A DNA stretch of 64,000 bases from Terribacillus aidingensis (GTDB lineage Bacteria > Bacillota > Bacilli > Bacillales > Amphibacillaceae), in the NCBI RefSeq assembly GCF_040703035.1, contig NZ_CP159996.1:592001-656000 (forward strand), read 5' to 3'. Made by a program: the position numbers and the translations under genes. The notes beneath the pieces were generated by a model, which did not search any database, was not told the origin of the DNA, and saw only the letters and a program-made list of their open reading frames with translations. Numbering within the stretch: the first letter of the stretch is position 1; every line of letters begins with the position of its first letter. Of the stretch, positions 25,482 through 34,190 are shown piece by piece.

Positions 25482-25505
25482 TATAATGCAAGTACTTACT
25501 TACAT
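25482..25505 (+). promoter_or_regulatory. -10 element and operator of tetR (25521)
   Basis: TATAAT (25482-25487) is overlapped by ATGCAAGTACTTACTTACAT (25486-25505). A close relative of this 20-mer lies before the ABC permease gene at 26122-26141. Confidence 0.65.
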
Positions 25506-25520
25506 TTGAGGGATGAGGAA

Positions 25521-26102
25521 ATGAGCAAGAATGCAACAAAACAGAAGATCATTGATGCAACGACCGCATTATTCGCTTCCAAAGGATTTGCTGGTACAAC
25601 AACAAAGGAGATTGCTAAAGTAGCAGGTGTTAATGAAGTAACGCTATTCCGTCATTTTGCCAGTAAGAATGGTATTTTCGAACAAATTATAGAATCCCTG
25701 ACTTTTGATACTGTGTTCGATGAAGCGTTCTTTCAGCATATAAAGTGGGATTTGGAGCAGGATATAAGACTTTTCGGTCAAGCTTTCCAGGATAAACTGC
25801 TAGAGTATCGTTCCTTAATTTTTATAGCTATGAGAGAAGCAGACTTGAATCCGGAGATGAAGGAACTTATTTCAGCTTTCCCGAAATCAGTAAAACAAGT
25901 TATGCTGAAATATCTGAGGGAGATGCATGAAAAAGAAAAAATAATGTCGACTAATCTGGAGATCCAGGCAATGAATTTTGTTTGGATGCATTTTGGCTAT
26001 TTTCTTTCAAGAGTTCGATTCGAGGGAAAATTGATTTCTGCTAGTCATGACGATTTTTTGGATGAGAGTACCAGATTATTTGCTAGGGGATTAAGGACCT
26101 AG
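25521..26102 (+). CDS. TetR/AcrR family transcriptional regulator
   Basis: A 193-residue repressor; the helix-turn-helix is clear (TTKEIAKVAGVNEVTLFRHFASKNGIFEQII). ATG 25521 follows GAGGGATGAGGAA. The adjacent gene is a permease preceded by a 20 bp motif nearly identical to one in this gene's own promoter, so it probably represses both. The arrangement recalls B. subtilis yhgD/yhgE (TetR regulator next to a large membrane protein). Confidence 0.88.
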   Translation: MSKNATKQKIIDATTALFASKGFAGTTTKEIAKVAGVNEVTLFRHFASKNGIFEQIIESLTFDTVFDEAFFQHIKWDLEQDIRLFGQAFQDKLLEYRSLIFIAMREADLNPEMKELISAFPKSVKQVMLKYLREMHEKEKIMSTNLEIQAMNFVWMHFGYFLSRVRFEGKLISASHDDFLDESTRLFARGLRT

Positions 26103-26121
26103 CAATTCTTTTTTCTTCTTA

Positions 26122-26141
26122 ATGCAAGTAAGTACATGCAT
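26122..26141 (+). promoter_or_regulatory. TetR operator before the ABC-2 permease gene
   Basis: ATGCAAGTAAGTACATGCAT, an imperfect palindrome sharing ATGCAAGTA and a terminal CAT with the site at 25486-25505. Confidence 0.65.
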
Positions 26142-26169
26142 GCATAAATTAAAAGAGGTGACATTGATT

Positions 26170-27276
26170 ATGAAAGGATATCTAAAAGAAAAAACAACAT
26201 GGATCGGAATTGCAACAGCATTAGCATTCTTGATGATTTTTCTATGTGTCTGGCTTACAGCCTATCACGACGTCGAGGATAGAATTGGGAACTTAAGGAT
26301 AGGGATAGTTGTGCAGGATGAGCAGTTCGAAACAGGCCATGTAGAGAAGTTAAAAGAGGCGATTCCATTCCGGATGGAGCAATTTTCAGAAGTAGACGAA
26401 GCAAAAAAGGAATTAGAGGGTCATAACCTTGACATGGTCATGATCATACCAAGTCATTTTATACAGGATAGTATGGCTCAGGGTGCTGAAGTAAGATATA
26501 TCATCAATCAAGCTGCGCCATCTATGTCTAAACAAGCGATGGAAAGCGCCGCCAATAATATAACGGATAAGATGGATGAACAACTGCTCTCACAAAGAAA
26601 TACTGGCTTGAATCCTGATGATGTAGAATCATTAAGGAAGAAAAGTGATTCAATACATGCAGTACAACCCATTATTGAGAAAATACATGAAACGAAAGCT
26701 TTTGCTGCTTCCATGATTCCGTTGCTCATAACTTTGGCATCCTTTGTAGGTTCGATGCTTTTAAGCTTGAACCTATATAGTTCTGCGTCAAAACTAAGAG
26801 AACATTATCCGGCGTGGCGGATTTTCTTGTCTCGTTTTATTCTGCAAGCATTACTATCGATTGTTTTTGCAGTCGTCACTATATGCTCGATAAGTGGTTT
26901 CGGGTTCGTAATTCATGGTAGTTTGTTTCTTGTGATTATTTTTCAAGGGCTTGTTTACTTTACATTTATGAATACTTCCATGATGTTTCTAGTGATATTC
27001 GGACCAGCTGGGATGATTTTTAACATTCTTGTATTATCCGTACAGCTTGTGACAGCTGGTATAATTGTTCCTCGCGAGTTATTGTCCGATTTTTATAAGG
27101 AGTTAGGTAGTTATCTACCAGCAACATATGGAACAGAAGGATATTTTTCAATTATTTATGGAGGACTTGGTCTTCAGCGAGAAATCAATATGTTATTGCT
27201 TATTCTATCTGTGACACTGTTGATTATGATTTTAAAGTTAGGCGTAGAAATCATCAGGAAATCTAAGAAGGCTTGA
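26170..27276 (+). CDS. ABC-2 type / YhgE-Pip-like membrane protein
   Basis: A 368-residue protein: one N-terminal membrane helix (TWIGIATALAFLMIFLCVWL), a large extracytoplasmic domain (about 35-180; IRIGIVVQDEQFE-like start, LDMVMIIPSHFIQ), then five or six helices (MIPLLITLASFVGSMLLSL; FILQALLSIVFAVVTICSI). This is the ABC-2/YhgE layout seen in exporters of peptides or lipids. No ATPase gene lies nearby. Controlled, by shared operator, by the TetR gene just upstream. Substrate unknown. Confidence 0.8.
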   Translation: MKGYLKEKTTWIGIATALAFLMIFLCVWLTAYHDVEDRIGNLRIGIVVQDEQFETGHVEKLKEAIPFRMEQFSEVDEAKKELEGHNLDMVMIIPSHFIQDSMAQGAEVRYIINQAAPSMSKQAMESAANNITDKMDEQLLSQRNTGLNPDDVESLRKKSDSIHAVQPIIEKIHETKAFAASMIPLLITLASFVGSMLLSLNLYSSASKLREHYPAWRIFLSRFILQALLSIVFAVVTICSISGFGFVIHGSLFLVIIFQGLVYFTFMNTSMMFLVIFGPAGMIFNILVLSVQLVTAGIIVPRELLSDFYKELGSYLPATYGTEGYFSIIYGGLGLQREINMLLLILSVTLLIMILKLGVEIIRKSKKA

Positions 27277-27417
27277 ATCAATAAGCATCACTTCAGCTTC
27301 TTAGCAGTTTTCAGGGTTTCCCCGTCTCCTGGGATTATTGTAACGGTGTCACATTGGGAGCGGGGAAGTGGCATACTAACGAAATAAGGAGCCATTTGAT
27401 ACATTGGAATTGTTTTG

Positions 27418-28014
27418 TCAGTGTCTAATCATAACACTCTCTGTATGAAACCTGAATATATGCAGCAGCTGTTCGGCCATACATGAAGCGGGTTTATCGA
27501 ATCCTTTCTGGATCCATTCAACGATCAGTCCAATCATACCGTGGATACGGTACGTACAAAACAATTCCAGATCTATTTCTGCATCTATTTGACGGAAGTA
27601 GAAGGCATAATCTGTCCGGAAAAGGTGATGGAGCTGATTCGTCATCTTTTCTTTGAAAAAATTATTGGTAGTGGTACCAAGCATCAGCTGGTAGAATGCT
27701 TTATTCTCCAGAAAATGATTGAATAGAACAATGGATTCTGGCGGGAGGCTTCGTAAGTCAACCGTCCCCAATGCCTCATATGGCTTTCGGAAAGCGGAAG
27801 TCATCTCATCCAGCATAGCCTCAGATAATTCATCAAGAAGATCATCTTTCTTCTCATAATGTGTATAAAATGAGCCGCGGCTGACACCGGCAGCTTCCGT
27901 TATTTCGGAAATGTGTATCTTAGAAAGGGGCTTGTTCGCCATTAGTTTCAGCAAAGCTTCTCTTAATGCCTGCTGGGTTCTTTCAACGCGTTTATCTGGA
28001 TAGGTAATACTCAC
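27418..28014 (-). CDS. TetR family transcriptional regulator
   Basis: About 198 residues; helix-turn-helix KIHISEITEAAGVSRGSFYTHYEKKDDLLDEL and a helical C-terminal domain of the kind found in regulators next to short-chain dehydrogenases. Start: GTG 28014 has GAGGAG 6 bp upstream; an in-frame TTG at 28041 lacks a good site. It is divergent from an SDR gene, the likely target. Confidence 0.85.
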   Translation of the reverse strand: MSITYPDKRVERTQQALREALLKLMANKPLSKIHISEITEAAGVSRGSFYTHYEKKDDLLDELSEAMLDEMTSAFRKPYEALGTVDLRSLPPESIVLFNHFLENKAFYQLMLGTTTNNFFKEKMTNQLHHLFRTDYAFYFRQIDAEIDLELFCTYRIHGMIGLIVEWIQKGFDKPASCMAEQLLHIFRFHTESVMIRH

Positions 28015-28033
28015 ACGTTTCTCCTCACTTTTT

Positions 28034-28060
28034 TTGAACAATTTGACCTGACATGTTCAA
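28034..28060. promoter_or_regulatory. Inverted repeat in the tetR/SDR divergent promoter
   Basis: TTGAACA (28034-28040) and TGTTCAA (28054-28060) are perfect inverted arms with a 13 bp spacer; candidate operator for the TetR protein. Not repeated elsewhere nearby. Confidence 0.4.
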
Positions 28061-28151
28061 GATAATTTACTAACTCTATTATTGCATATTGCTGAGTAAA
28101 TCTTACTCTTCTATTCTTAAAATGTACGCGTAGAACATGGAGGGGGAAGTA

Positions 28152-28925
28152 ATGATGACATTTCCAGTTTTAGAAGGTAAAGTAGCAATCGTAACTGGCG
28201 CAGCAATGGGGATGGGCCTGGCAACTGCGAAACTATTCGCTGAAGCGAAAGCGAAGGTTGTCGTAGCAGATTTCAATGAAGAAAAAGGTAAAGCGGCAGT
28301 CGAAGAAATTGAAGCTGCTGGCGGAACTGCTTTCTTCGTGAAAGTGGATGTATCTGATTCAGCAGAAGTAAAACAGATGGTAGAAGAGACAGTAGCGAAG
28401 TTCGGACGTCTGGATGTGGCTATCAATAATGCAGCTCTTACACCGGATAATGCACCAGCAGCAGAATTCGACGAAGCGTATTGGAACCGTTTGATCGCGG
28501 TGGATTTAACAGGTACAGCGCTTTGTATGAAATATGAATTACAGCAAATGATCAAGCAAGGTGAAGGCGGCAGTATCGTAAACATTTCTTCTGTCAGCGG
28601 CTTCCGTCCGCAGCCAAATAACATCGCATATGTTGCAGCGAAGCATGGCGTTGTAGGTATGACAAAGGTTGCAGCTCTTGAAAATGGTCCAATGAACATC
28701 CGTGTAAACACAGTCGCTCCTGGAGCCATTGATACACCGATGCTCAGAGGTTCTTTGGAAGAAACTGGACAGACAGAAGAGGAATTCGCACCGATGCTAA
28801 GCCTTCTTGGCAGATTCGGTCAACCGGAAGAGATTGCTCAAGCAAGCCTATGGCTGGCATCTGATCAATCTTCTTATGTAACTGGTACTACGATTCATGC
28901 CGATGCAGGTTATACAAGCAGATAA
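28152..28925 (+). CDS. Short-chain dehydrogenase/reductase (classical SDR)
   Basis: A 257-residue classical SDR: cofactor motif TGAAMGMGLATAK, NNAA (INNAALTPD), catalytic S (ISSVSGF), YxxxK (YVAAKHGVVG) and PGAIDTPM. An acidic residue after strand 2 (VVADFNEEK) favours NAD over NADP. Reduces or oxidises an alcohol/ketone; substrate unknown. GGAGGGGGAAG precedes ATG 28152. Probably controlled by the divergent TetR gene. Confidence 0.9.
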   Translation: MMTFPVLEGKVAIVTGAAMGMGLATAKLFAEAKAKVVVADFNEEKGKAAVEEIEAAGGTAFFVKVDVSDSAEVKQMVEETVAKFGRLDVAINNAALTPDNAPAAEFDEAYWNRLIAVDLTGTALCMKYELQQMIKQGEGGSIVNISSVSGFRPQPNNIAYVAAKHGVVGMTKVAALENGPMNIRVNTVAPGAIDTPMLRGSLEETGQTEEEFAPMLSLLGRFGQPEEIAQASLWLASDQSSYVTGTTIHADAGYTSR

Positions 28926-28931
28926 TAAGAC

Positions 28932-28962
28932 AGCATCCACTATTCAGGTGGGTGCTTTTTTA
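28932..28962 (+). terminator. Terminator after the SDR gene
   Basis: AGCATCCAC ... GGTGGGTGCT then a T-run. Confidence 0.85.
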
Positions 28963-29038
28963 TTTTCCTAACCTTTCTTCTTCCTAAAGTTTGAAAGTAG
29001 TAAGATAATAGAAGAGAAGAATAAAGGGGACGACTACT

Positions 29039-30679
29039 ATGGGGAAATTGCTGAGAAGGCGTCGTTTTGGTTTACTAGGTCAGATTGTCCTTTTAGTGAC
29101 AATCCTGCTCGTGATCAGTCTATTATTAGTAAGCGCTCTATTCATAAGGAAAGTGGATGAGATAGTCGAGGAGGATGCAGGAAACACAGCGATGGCTGTT
29201 GCTAAACTTACTGCGAAGGATGAAACGATTCTTGAACATCTGGAGGAGAGGGAAAATGACGATATAATCCAGCAGGAGTCGTTAAAGATTCAGCAAAATA
29301 GCGGTGCAGACTATGTTGTCATCGCTGATACGAACGGAATCCGCATTTCTCACCCAGAACCGGAGAGAATCGGCAAACCGACACAGACGAGCAATGACCC
29401 TGTATTGGAAGAAGGAAAGGAAGTCATTTACGAAGGATATGGTATCTCCGGTTATGCGGTTAAAGCGAAAACACCGATAAGAAATGAAGCTGGTGAGATC
29501 ATTGGTGTAGCTTCGGTCGGCTTTCTTAAGCAGAACCTGAATGACCAAATACTTTCCTACATACAGGAGGTCATCATCTGGTTTCTGCTTATTTTCGCAG
29601 TTGGGCTGGTAGGTGCCTATTTCGTGGCGAAACGAGTAAAAAAGCTGATTTATGGATTAGAACCAGAGGAGATTTCCTTCTTATTCAAAGAAAAGGAGAC
29701 AACGCTGGCATCGATCAAAGATGCTACCATTGCCATCGATCGCAAAGGTCATATCACATCTATTAATCGAAGAGCCCAAGAAATATTCAAGCGTAAATCC
29801 GTGCTGGAGGATGCCATCGATCAGACAAATCTGCAATCCCTTTATCAAGCTGTTTTGGCAGATGGCCAAGGAAAATATAATAAATATACATTTGTAGCTG
29901 GCGATATTTACATAGTAGATGCTTCTCCAATTAGAGAAGCAGAAGAAACATTGGGAGTCGTGTTTACATTACGTCCCGAAACTGAAGTGATTGACGTGTC
30001 AGAGACAATAGCAAAAATGAAGCAGCAAGCAGATCAGATGCGGGCTTCCAATCATGAATTCATGAATAAATTAAATACATTGTATGGCTTAATCAGTCTG
30101 AAGCAATATGATAAGGCACTCGTACTTATCTCCGAAGAAGTGGAGGAGCAGCAGAGTGTTGTCAATGTACTGATGGCAAGCATAAAGGAACCGATGATCG
30201 CAGCCTGCCTATTAGGGAAATTCAATCGTGCCAAAGAACTAAAAGTGTCATTGACAATTGATGAAAGCAGCAGCATGAACATCGATATGCGGCCGGAAGC
30301 AACAGAGAAAATCGTCACGATCATCGGCAATGTACTAGAGAATGCACTTGAATCCTCTTCAAAGCATCAAGGTACCGAAGGAAGAGTGTTTGTGTCTTTC
30401 ACAGATTTAGGGCAAGAAGTGATAGTCGATATCGAGGACAATGGGAAGCGGCTTACTGAAAAGGAAAAACAGGCAGTGTTGGTAGATGGTTATTCAACCA
30501 AAAAGGATGCTGGCGATGGGCATGGAATTGGACTGACTATCGTACAGGCAGCACTGGAGAAACTAAGTGGTACTTTGTATTATGGGGACAGTGAAGCAGG
30601 AGGAACACTCGCAACAATTGTTCTCCCGAAAGGAAGCGTGGAAAATGGATCGAATGAACGTTCTGATAGTGGAAGATAA
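29039..30679 (+). CDS. Sensor histidine kinase, CitA/DcuS family
   Basis: A 546-residue membrane kinase: TM1 (about 12-34), extracytoplasmic Cache/PAS-like domain (about 35-170; ADYVVIADTNGIRISHPEPERIGK is characteristic of citrate/C4-dicarboxylate sensors), TM2 (about 178-200), cytoplasmic PAS (about 220-320), phosphoacceptor in SNHEFMNKLNTLYG (H339) and ATPase domain with NVLENALES and GHGIGLTIV. It should sense citrate or a related acid and signal to the overlapping response regulator, which in turn would activate the CitMHS gene downstream. Confidence 0.9.
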   Translation: MGKLLRRRRFGLLGQIVLLVTILLVISLLLVSALFIRKVDEIVEEDAGNTAMAVAKLTAKDETILEHLEERENDDIIQQESLKIQQNSGADYVVIADTNGIRISHPEPERIGKPTQTSNDPVLEEGKEVIYEGYGISGYAVKAKTPIRNEAGEIIGVASVGFLKQNLNDQILSYIQEVIIWFLLIFAVGLVGAYFVAKRVKKLIYGLEPEEISFLFKEKETTLASIKDATIAIDRKGHITSINRRAQEIFKRKSVLEDAIDQTNLQSLYQAVLADGQGKYNKYTFVAGDIYIVDASPIREAEETLGVVFTLRPETEVIDVSETIAKMKQQADQMRASNHEFMNKLNTLYGLISLKQYDKALVLISEEVEEQQSVVNVLMASIKEPMIAACLLGKFNRAKELKVSLTIDESSSMNIDMRPEATEKIVTIIGNVLENALESSSKHQGTEGRVFVSFTDLGQEVIVDIEDNGKRLTEKEKQAVLVDGYSTKKDAGDGHGIGLTIVQAALEKLSGTLYYGDSEAGGTLATIVLPKGSVENGSNERSDSGR

Positions 30680-31346
30680 TGTAGAAGCATCAATGATATT
30701 TCAGAATTACTTGAATCAGATGGAAGGGTATCGACTGATTGGTGTTGCAGAAAATGGTGAGCAGGCAAAGAGTCTTCTTCAGGCATTGAAGCCTGACTTG
30801 GTACTGCTAGACGTTTATCTGCCTGATATGAATGGTATTGAAATCCTATGGTTCATCCGCCAGAATTACCGGAGGACAGATGTCATCCTGCTGACAGCAG
30901 CGAATGATACGGAGACGGTCGGTGAGGCAATGCGTGGGGGCGTATACAGTTATCTGATAAAACCAGTGGATGGCGATCGCTTCCATCGTGTCCTAAAGGA
31001 ATATTCTATCTATAAAAGAGAACTTCAACCGGGCAATGAAATAGGTCAGCAGCAAGTAGACGCATTTTTTCACCCGAACATACATACAGCAGAAGCAGTG
31101 GAGCAGGAGGACTATCCAAAAGGAGTCGACCGTCATACCTTGGAATCGGTGCGACAAGCAATGAAGGAGCAGCAGAACAGCGAAAAGGCTGAGGAAGTAG
31201 CAGCGAAAGTAGGCATAAGCCATTCCACTGTCCGTCGCTACTTGGAATATCTGGTATCGAGAAAAGAAGCAGAGGTCGAAGTCACCTATGGAACAGTCGG
31301 AAGACCTGTACGCAAGTATAAATACAGAGCTGAAAACACATCCTGA
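30645..31346 (+). CDS. Response regulator, CitT/CitB-DcuR type
   Basis: A 233-residue regulator: receiver domain with phosphorylated Asp D56 (DLVLLDVYLPDMNG) and Lys in YLIKPVDGDRF, then a C-terminal helix-turn-helix (AAKVGISHSTVRRYLEYLVSR) as in CitT. It overlaps the kinase gene by 35 bp. ATG 30645 is preferred; ATG 30654 is a close alternative. Likely activates the transporter gene 126 bp downstream. Confidence 0.9.
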   Translation: MDRMNVLIVEDNVEASMIFQNYLNQMEGYRLIGVAENGEQAKSLLQALKPDLVLLDVYLPDMNGIEILWFIRQNYRRTDVILLTAANDTETVGEAMRGGVYSYLIKPVDGDRFHRVLKEYSIYKRELQPGNEIGQQQVDAFFHPNIHTAEAVEQEDYPKGVDRHTLESVRQAMKEQQNSEKAEEVAAKVGISHSTVRRYLEYLVSRKEAEVEVTYGTVGRPVRKYKYRAENTS

Positions 31347-31369
31347 TCTCCGTGAGAAAAATGAAAAAA

Positions 31370-31397
31370 ATGCACTTAATGTAAGTAAACTGTGCAT
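31370..31397 (+). promoter_or_regulatory. Inverted repeat upstream of the citrate transporter, candidate response regulator site
   Basis: ATGCAC (31370-31375) and GTGCAT (31392-31397) are inverted arms 16 bp apart, in the region where a CitT-like activator would bind. Confidence 0.35.
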
Positions 31398-31428
31398 GTT
31401 TTGAACATAATGTTACACTTCTTTCAAA

Positions 31429-31442
31429 TGAAAGCGCTAACA
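31429..31442 (+). promoter_or_regulatory. cre box before the citrate transporter gene
   Basis: TGAAAGCGCTAACA matches the cre consensus TGWAANCGNTNWCA at every defined position, 30 bp before the start codon. B. subtilis citM is likewise under CcpA control. Confidence 0.85.
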
Positions 31443-31471
31443 AATAGCGCTGTTTGAAGGAGGACATACTT

Positions 31472-32767
31472 TTGTTATCTTTATTGGGCTTCTCCATGGT
31501 TGCTGTATTTATGTATTTAATTATGTCTAAAAAGCTATCGCCGCTTGTGGCGTTGACGCTTATTCCTATCCTGTTCGGAATAATTGGCGGTTTCACTTCT
31601 TCGCTCGGACCGATGATGCTGGAAGGTGTAGAGGGAATAGCGGCCACCGCTATTATGATCCTGTTTGCTATCCTTTACTTCGGAGTCATGATTGATGCTG
31701 GTCTTTTCGATCCGCTGATCAATTTCATTTTGAAGGTGGTTAAGGGAGATCCGCTTAAAATCGTTGTTGGTACATCTATTCTTTCTATGATGGTAGCACT
31801 TGATGGAGACGGTACAACGACATATATGATCACTGTTTCAGCCTTGCTGCCGCTTTACAAACGATTAGGTATGAATCGTTTGATTCTTGCTACAGTAGCC
31901 ATGCTTTCAATGGGAGTCATGAATATCACCCCATGGGGCGGGGCTTCGGCTATGGCTATGGCTGCTTTGAATCTGGAAGCATCTGAGCTGTTCATACCGA
32001 TAATTCCTGTTATGGGAGTAGGGCTCGTTTATGCGATAACAGTAGCTTTCATCCTTGGAAGAAAGGAAAGGAAGCGTCTCGGGGTTGTGCAGCTGGATGA
32101 TCAAACGCACAGAGAAATCAGTGCCGCAGAAGAGGTGCCAGCTTATCGCCGTCCGAAGCTCGTTTGGGTCAACTTGCTGCTTACAATAGCATTGCTTGTC
32201 TGCCTAATCATGGACTTCATCTCGCTGACAATATTGTTCATGGTTGCTTTTGCTGTCGCTCTGATGATCAACTACCCACGTATGAGTGATCAGCAGGAAC
32301 GAATGGCTGCGCATGCGAAAAACGGATTAGCAGTTACGACGATAGTCATAGCTGCTGGTATTTTCACAGGTATCATGTCTGGAACGGAAATGATTGATGC
32401 TATGGCGAATACACTTGTATCCATCATCCCAGAGTTCATGTCTCCTTATCTCGCTGTCATCATTGCCATCATCAGTGCGCCATTTACATTCTTTATGTCC
32501 AATAATGCATTCTATCTGGGCGTACTGCCGATCCTGGCAGAAGCAGCACAGGCGTACGGTGTCAGCAAGGTAGAAATCGGTCGTGCGGCGTTGCTTGGGC
32601 AGCCAGTGCACGTATTGAGTCCGCTAGTAGCCGCAGCACATCTTCTGATCGGAATGGTAGGTATCCAATTTGGTGAATTGCAGCGCTATGCTATGCTCTG
32701 GGCATTCGGATCGACCATTGTGATGACGATTGCAGCGTTGATATTTGGAGTTATCAGTATCGGGTAA
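31472..32767 (+). CDS. citM: CitMHS family metal-citrate/H+ symporter
   Basis: A 431-residue, about 12-helix transporter. The N-terminus LSLLGFSMVAVFMYLIMSKKLSPLVAL is typical of CitM/CitH, and IVVGTSILSMMVALDGDGTTTYMITVSALLPLY is the conserved family core. It imports citrate complexed with a divalent cation. TTG 31472 has AAGGAGG 8 bp upstream; a TTG at 31454 overlaps that site and is rejected. Gene order kinase-regulator-transporter matches B. subtilis citS-citT-citM. Transport of citrate is confident at family level. Confidence 0.9.
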   Translation: MLSLLGFSMVAVFMYLIMSKKLSPLVALTLIPILFGIIGGFTSSLGPMMLEGVEGIAATAIMILFAILYFGVMIDAGLFDPLINFILKVVKGDPLKIVVGTSILSMMVALDGDGTTTYMITVSALLPLYKRLGMNRLILATVAMLSMGVMNITPWGGASAMAMAALNLEASELFIPIIPVMGVGLVYAITVAFILGRKERKRLGVVQLDDQTHREISAAEEVPAYRRPKLVWVNLLLTIALLVCLIMDFISLTILFMVAFAVALMINYPRMSDQQERMAAHAKNGLAVTTIVIAAGIFTGIMSGTEMIDAMANTLVSIIPEFMSPYLAVIIAIISAPFTFFMSNNAFYLGVLPILAEAAQAYGVSKVEIGRAALLGQPVHVLSPLVAAAHLLIGMVGIQFGELQRYAMLWAFGSTIVMTIAALIFGVISIG

Positions 32768-32848
32768 TCTGCTGTTGAGCACGATACTTGAACAGAGTGA
32801 AAATCATCTGTTAGTCTTAAGTTAAGGAAATAATAGGAGGGGCTATAT

Positions 32849-33358
32849 ATGAGTAAAAAAATCGCAGTTTTAATTACAGATGAATTTGAAGATATCGAAT
32901 ATACAAGTCCGGTAAAAGCATACGAAGAAGCTGGCCACAGTGTCGTAAACATTGAGTTCGAAGCTGGTAAAGAAGTTAATGGTAAGCACGGCGAGAAAGT
33001 GAAAATCGACAAAGCGATTTCCGATGTGGATGCAAGTGATTTCGATGCATTATTGATTCCTGGAGGATTCTCTCCTGACTTGCTTCGCGGAGATGACCGT
33101 CCTGGTGAATTTGCGAAAGCTTTCGTAGAAAATGAAAAACCTGTATTCGCCATCTGCCATGGTCCGCAAGTATTGATCGATACAGACTTGCTAAAAGGCA
33201 AGGATATTACAGGCTATCGCAGTGTTCGTAAAGACTTGATCAATGCTGGTGCTAACTACAAAGATGAAGAGGTAGTCGTAAGCCATAACATCGTAACAAG
33301 CAGAACACCTGATGATTTGGAAGCATTCAACCGCGAATCATTGAATCTGTTGAAATAA
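32849..33358 (+). CDS. DJ-1/PfpI family protein (type 1 glutamine amidotransferase-like)
   Basis: A 169-residue protein with the nucleophile elbow FAICHGPQ (C103, H104) and the acidic partner in VLITDEFEDIEY. Close in length and sequence to B. subtilis YraA/YfkM, stress proteins proposed to repair glycated proteins or break down methylglyoxal. A GGAGG site precedes the ATG. Single gene between its own promoter and a bidirectional terminator. Confidence 0.9.
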   Translation: MSKKIAVLITDEFEDIEYTSPVKAYEEAGHSVVNIEFEAGKEVNGKHGEKVKIDKAISDVDASDFDALLIPGGFSPDLLRGDDRPGEFAKAFVENEKPVFAICHGPQVLIDTDLLKGKDITGYRSVRKDLINAGANYKDEEVVVSHNIVTSRTPDDLEAFNRESLNLLK

Positions 33359-33363
33359 GAGAA

Positions 33364-33396
33364 AGGCGCAGGACCGTTTGGTCTTGCGCCTTTTTA
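33364..33396. terminator. Bidirectional terminator between PfpI and ywnB
   Basis: GGCGCAGGACC (33365-33375), loop GTTT, GGTCTTGCGCC (33380-33390), T-run; one G-T pair. Confidence 0.88.
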
Positions 33397-34038
33397 TTAT
33401 TCCTTTTCCCCAACGACAGAGAAGCGTTCATTTGGATGTGCAGGTTTCTCGATCTCATCCAACATAGCAATAGCATAGTCAGCATAGCTGATATAGCTGT
33501 TGCCTTGTTTATTCAAAATCATGACGTCACCGCCGGATTGGTAGCTTCCAGTCCTTTTACCTTCTGCATCGAAGAATCCGCCAGGACTGATGTATGTCCA
33601 TTGGATGCCTTCACTGTATTCCAGCTCTTTTAAGTTTTCACCCATATTGGTAGCTGTCGGCAAGTAAGCATCCGGGAAGTCAGGCGTTTCGAAGACACGC
33701 GTTGTCTTCTTGTCATCCACAAACAGACTTCCAGCTCCCCCGACAACGAGCAGGCGAGTGGAAGGAGCATCTTTCAATGCTTCAATAAGAATATGACCCG
33801 CTTCGATATGCTGTTTCTCTTGACCGGGAGCAGAATTGAAGGCGTTGACGATTACATCAAAATCTTTAATATCGTCTGCCTGGATATCGAATATTTCTTT
33901 TTCCAGTACATTTATATTGCTTTGATCTACTTTTGCAGCGTTGCGTACGATTGCTGTCACCTCATGTCCGCGATCCAATGCTTCTTTCGTAATGAAGCTG
34001 CCAGCTTTACCCGTGGCTCCGATAACTCCTATTTTCAT
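33397..34038 (-). CDS. ywnB: NAD(P)-binding oxidoreductase, YwnB-like
   Basis: A 213-residue atypical SDR: N-terminal GVIGATGKAGSFITKEALDRGHEV Rossmann motif and VVGGAGSLFVDD in the middle. Matches B. subtilis YwnB in size and pattern. In B. subtilis ywnB is divergent from ywnA (Rrf2 regulator), exactly as here, so its expression is probably controlled by the adjacent regulator. Biochemical role unknown; likely reductase of an electrophile or quinone. Confidence 0.88.
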   Translation of the reverse strand: MKIGVIGATGKAGSFITKEALDRGHEVTAIVRNAAKVDQSNINVLEKEIFDIQADDIKDFDVIVNAFNSAPGQEKQHIEAGHILIEALKDAPSTRLLVVGGAGSLFVDDKKTTRVFETPDFPDAYLPTATNMGENLKELEYSEGIQWTYISPGGFFDAEGKRTGSYQSGGDVMILNKQGNSYISYADYAIAMLDEIEKPAHPNERFSVVGEKE

Positions 34039-34056
34039 GAGAAATCCTCCTTATGA

Positions 34057-34114
34057 TTAACCTGTAATTTAATTAGTTACATGTATTATAATAAGTTACA
34101 GGTGGTAACCTGTC
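34057..34114. promoter_or_regulatory. YwnA-type operator array in the ywnB/ywnA intergenic region
   Basis: Four related units: AACCTGTAA (34059-34067), TTACATGT (34077-34084), TTACAGGT (34096-34103) and AACCTGT (34107-34113). ACAGGT-GGTA-ACCTGT (34098-34113) is a perfect inverted repeat. A TATAAT-like box (34087-34092 area) sits in the array, so binding would block both promoters. Confidence 0.65.
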
Positions 34115-34190
34115 AACACTTTCCTTTTACCTGTTTCATTTTGCGTTATACTATAAAGATAGGAATTCATTTGAAAGTGAGCTGGAAATT

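Noticed and set aside
31454..31471. TTG 31454 as start of the CitMHS gene
   Set aside because: It overlaps the AAGGAGG ribosome site that serves TTG 31472.
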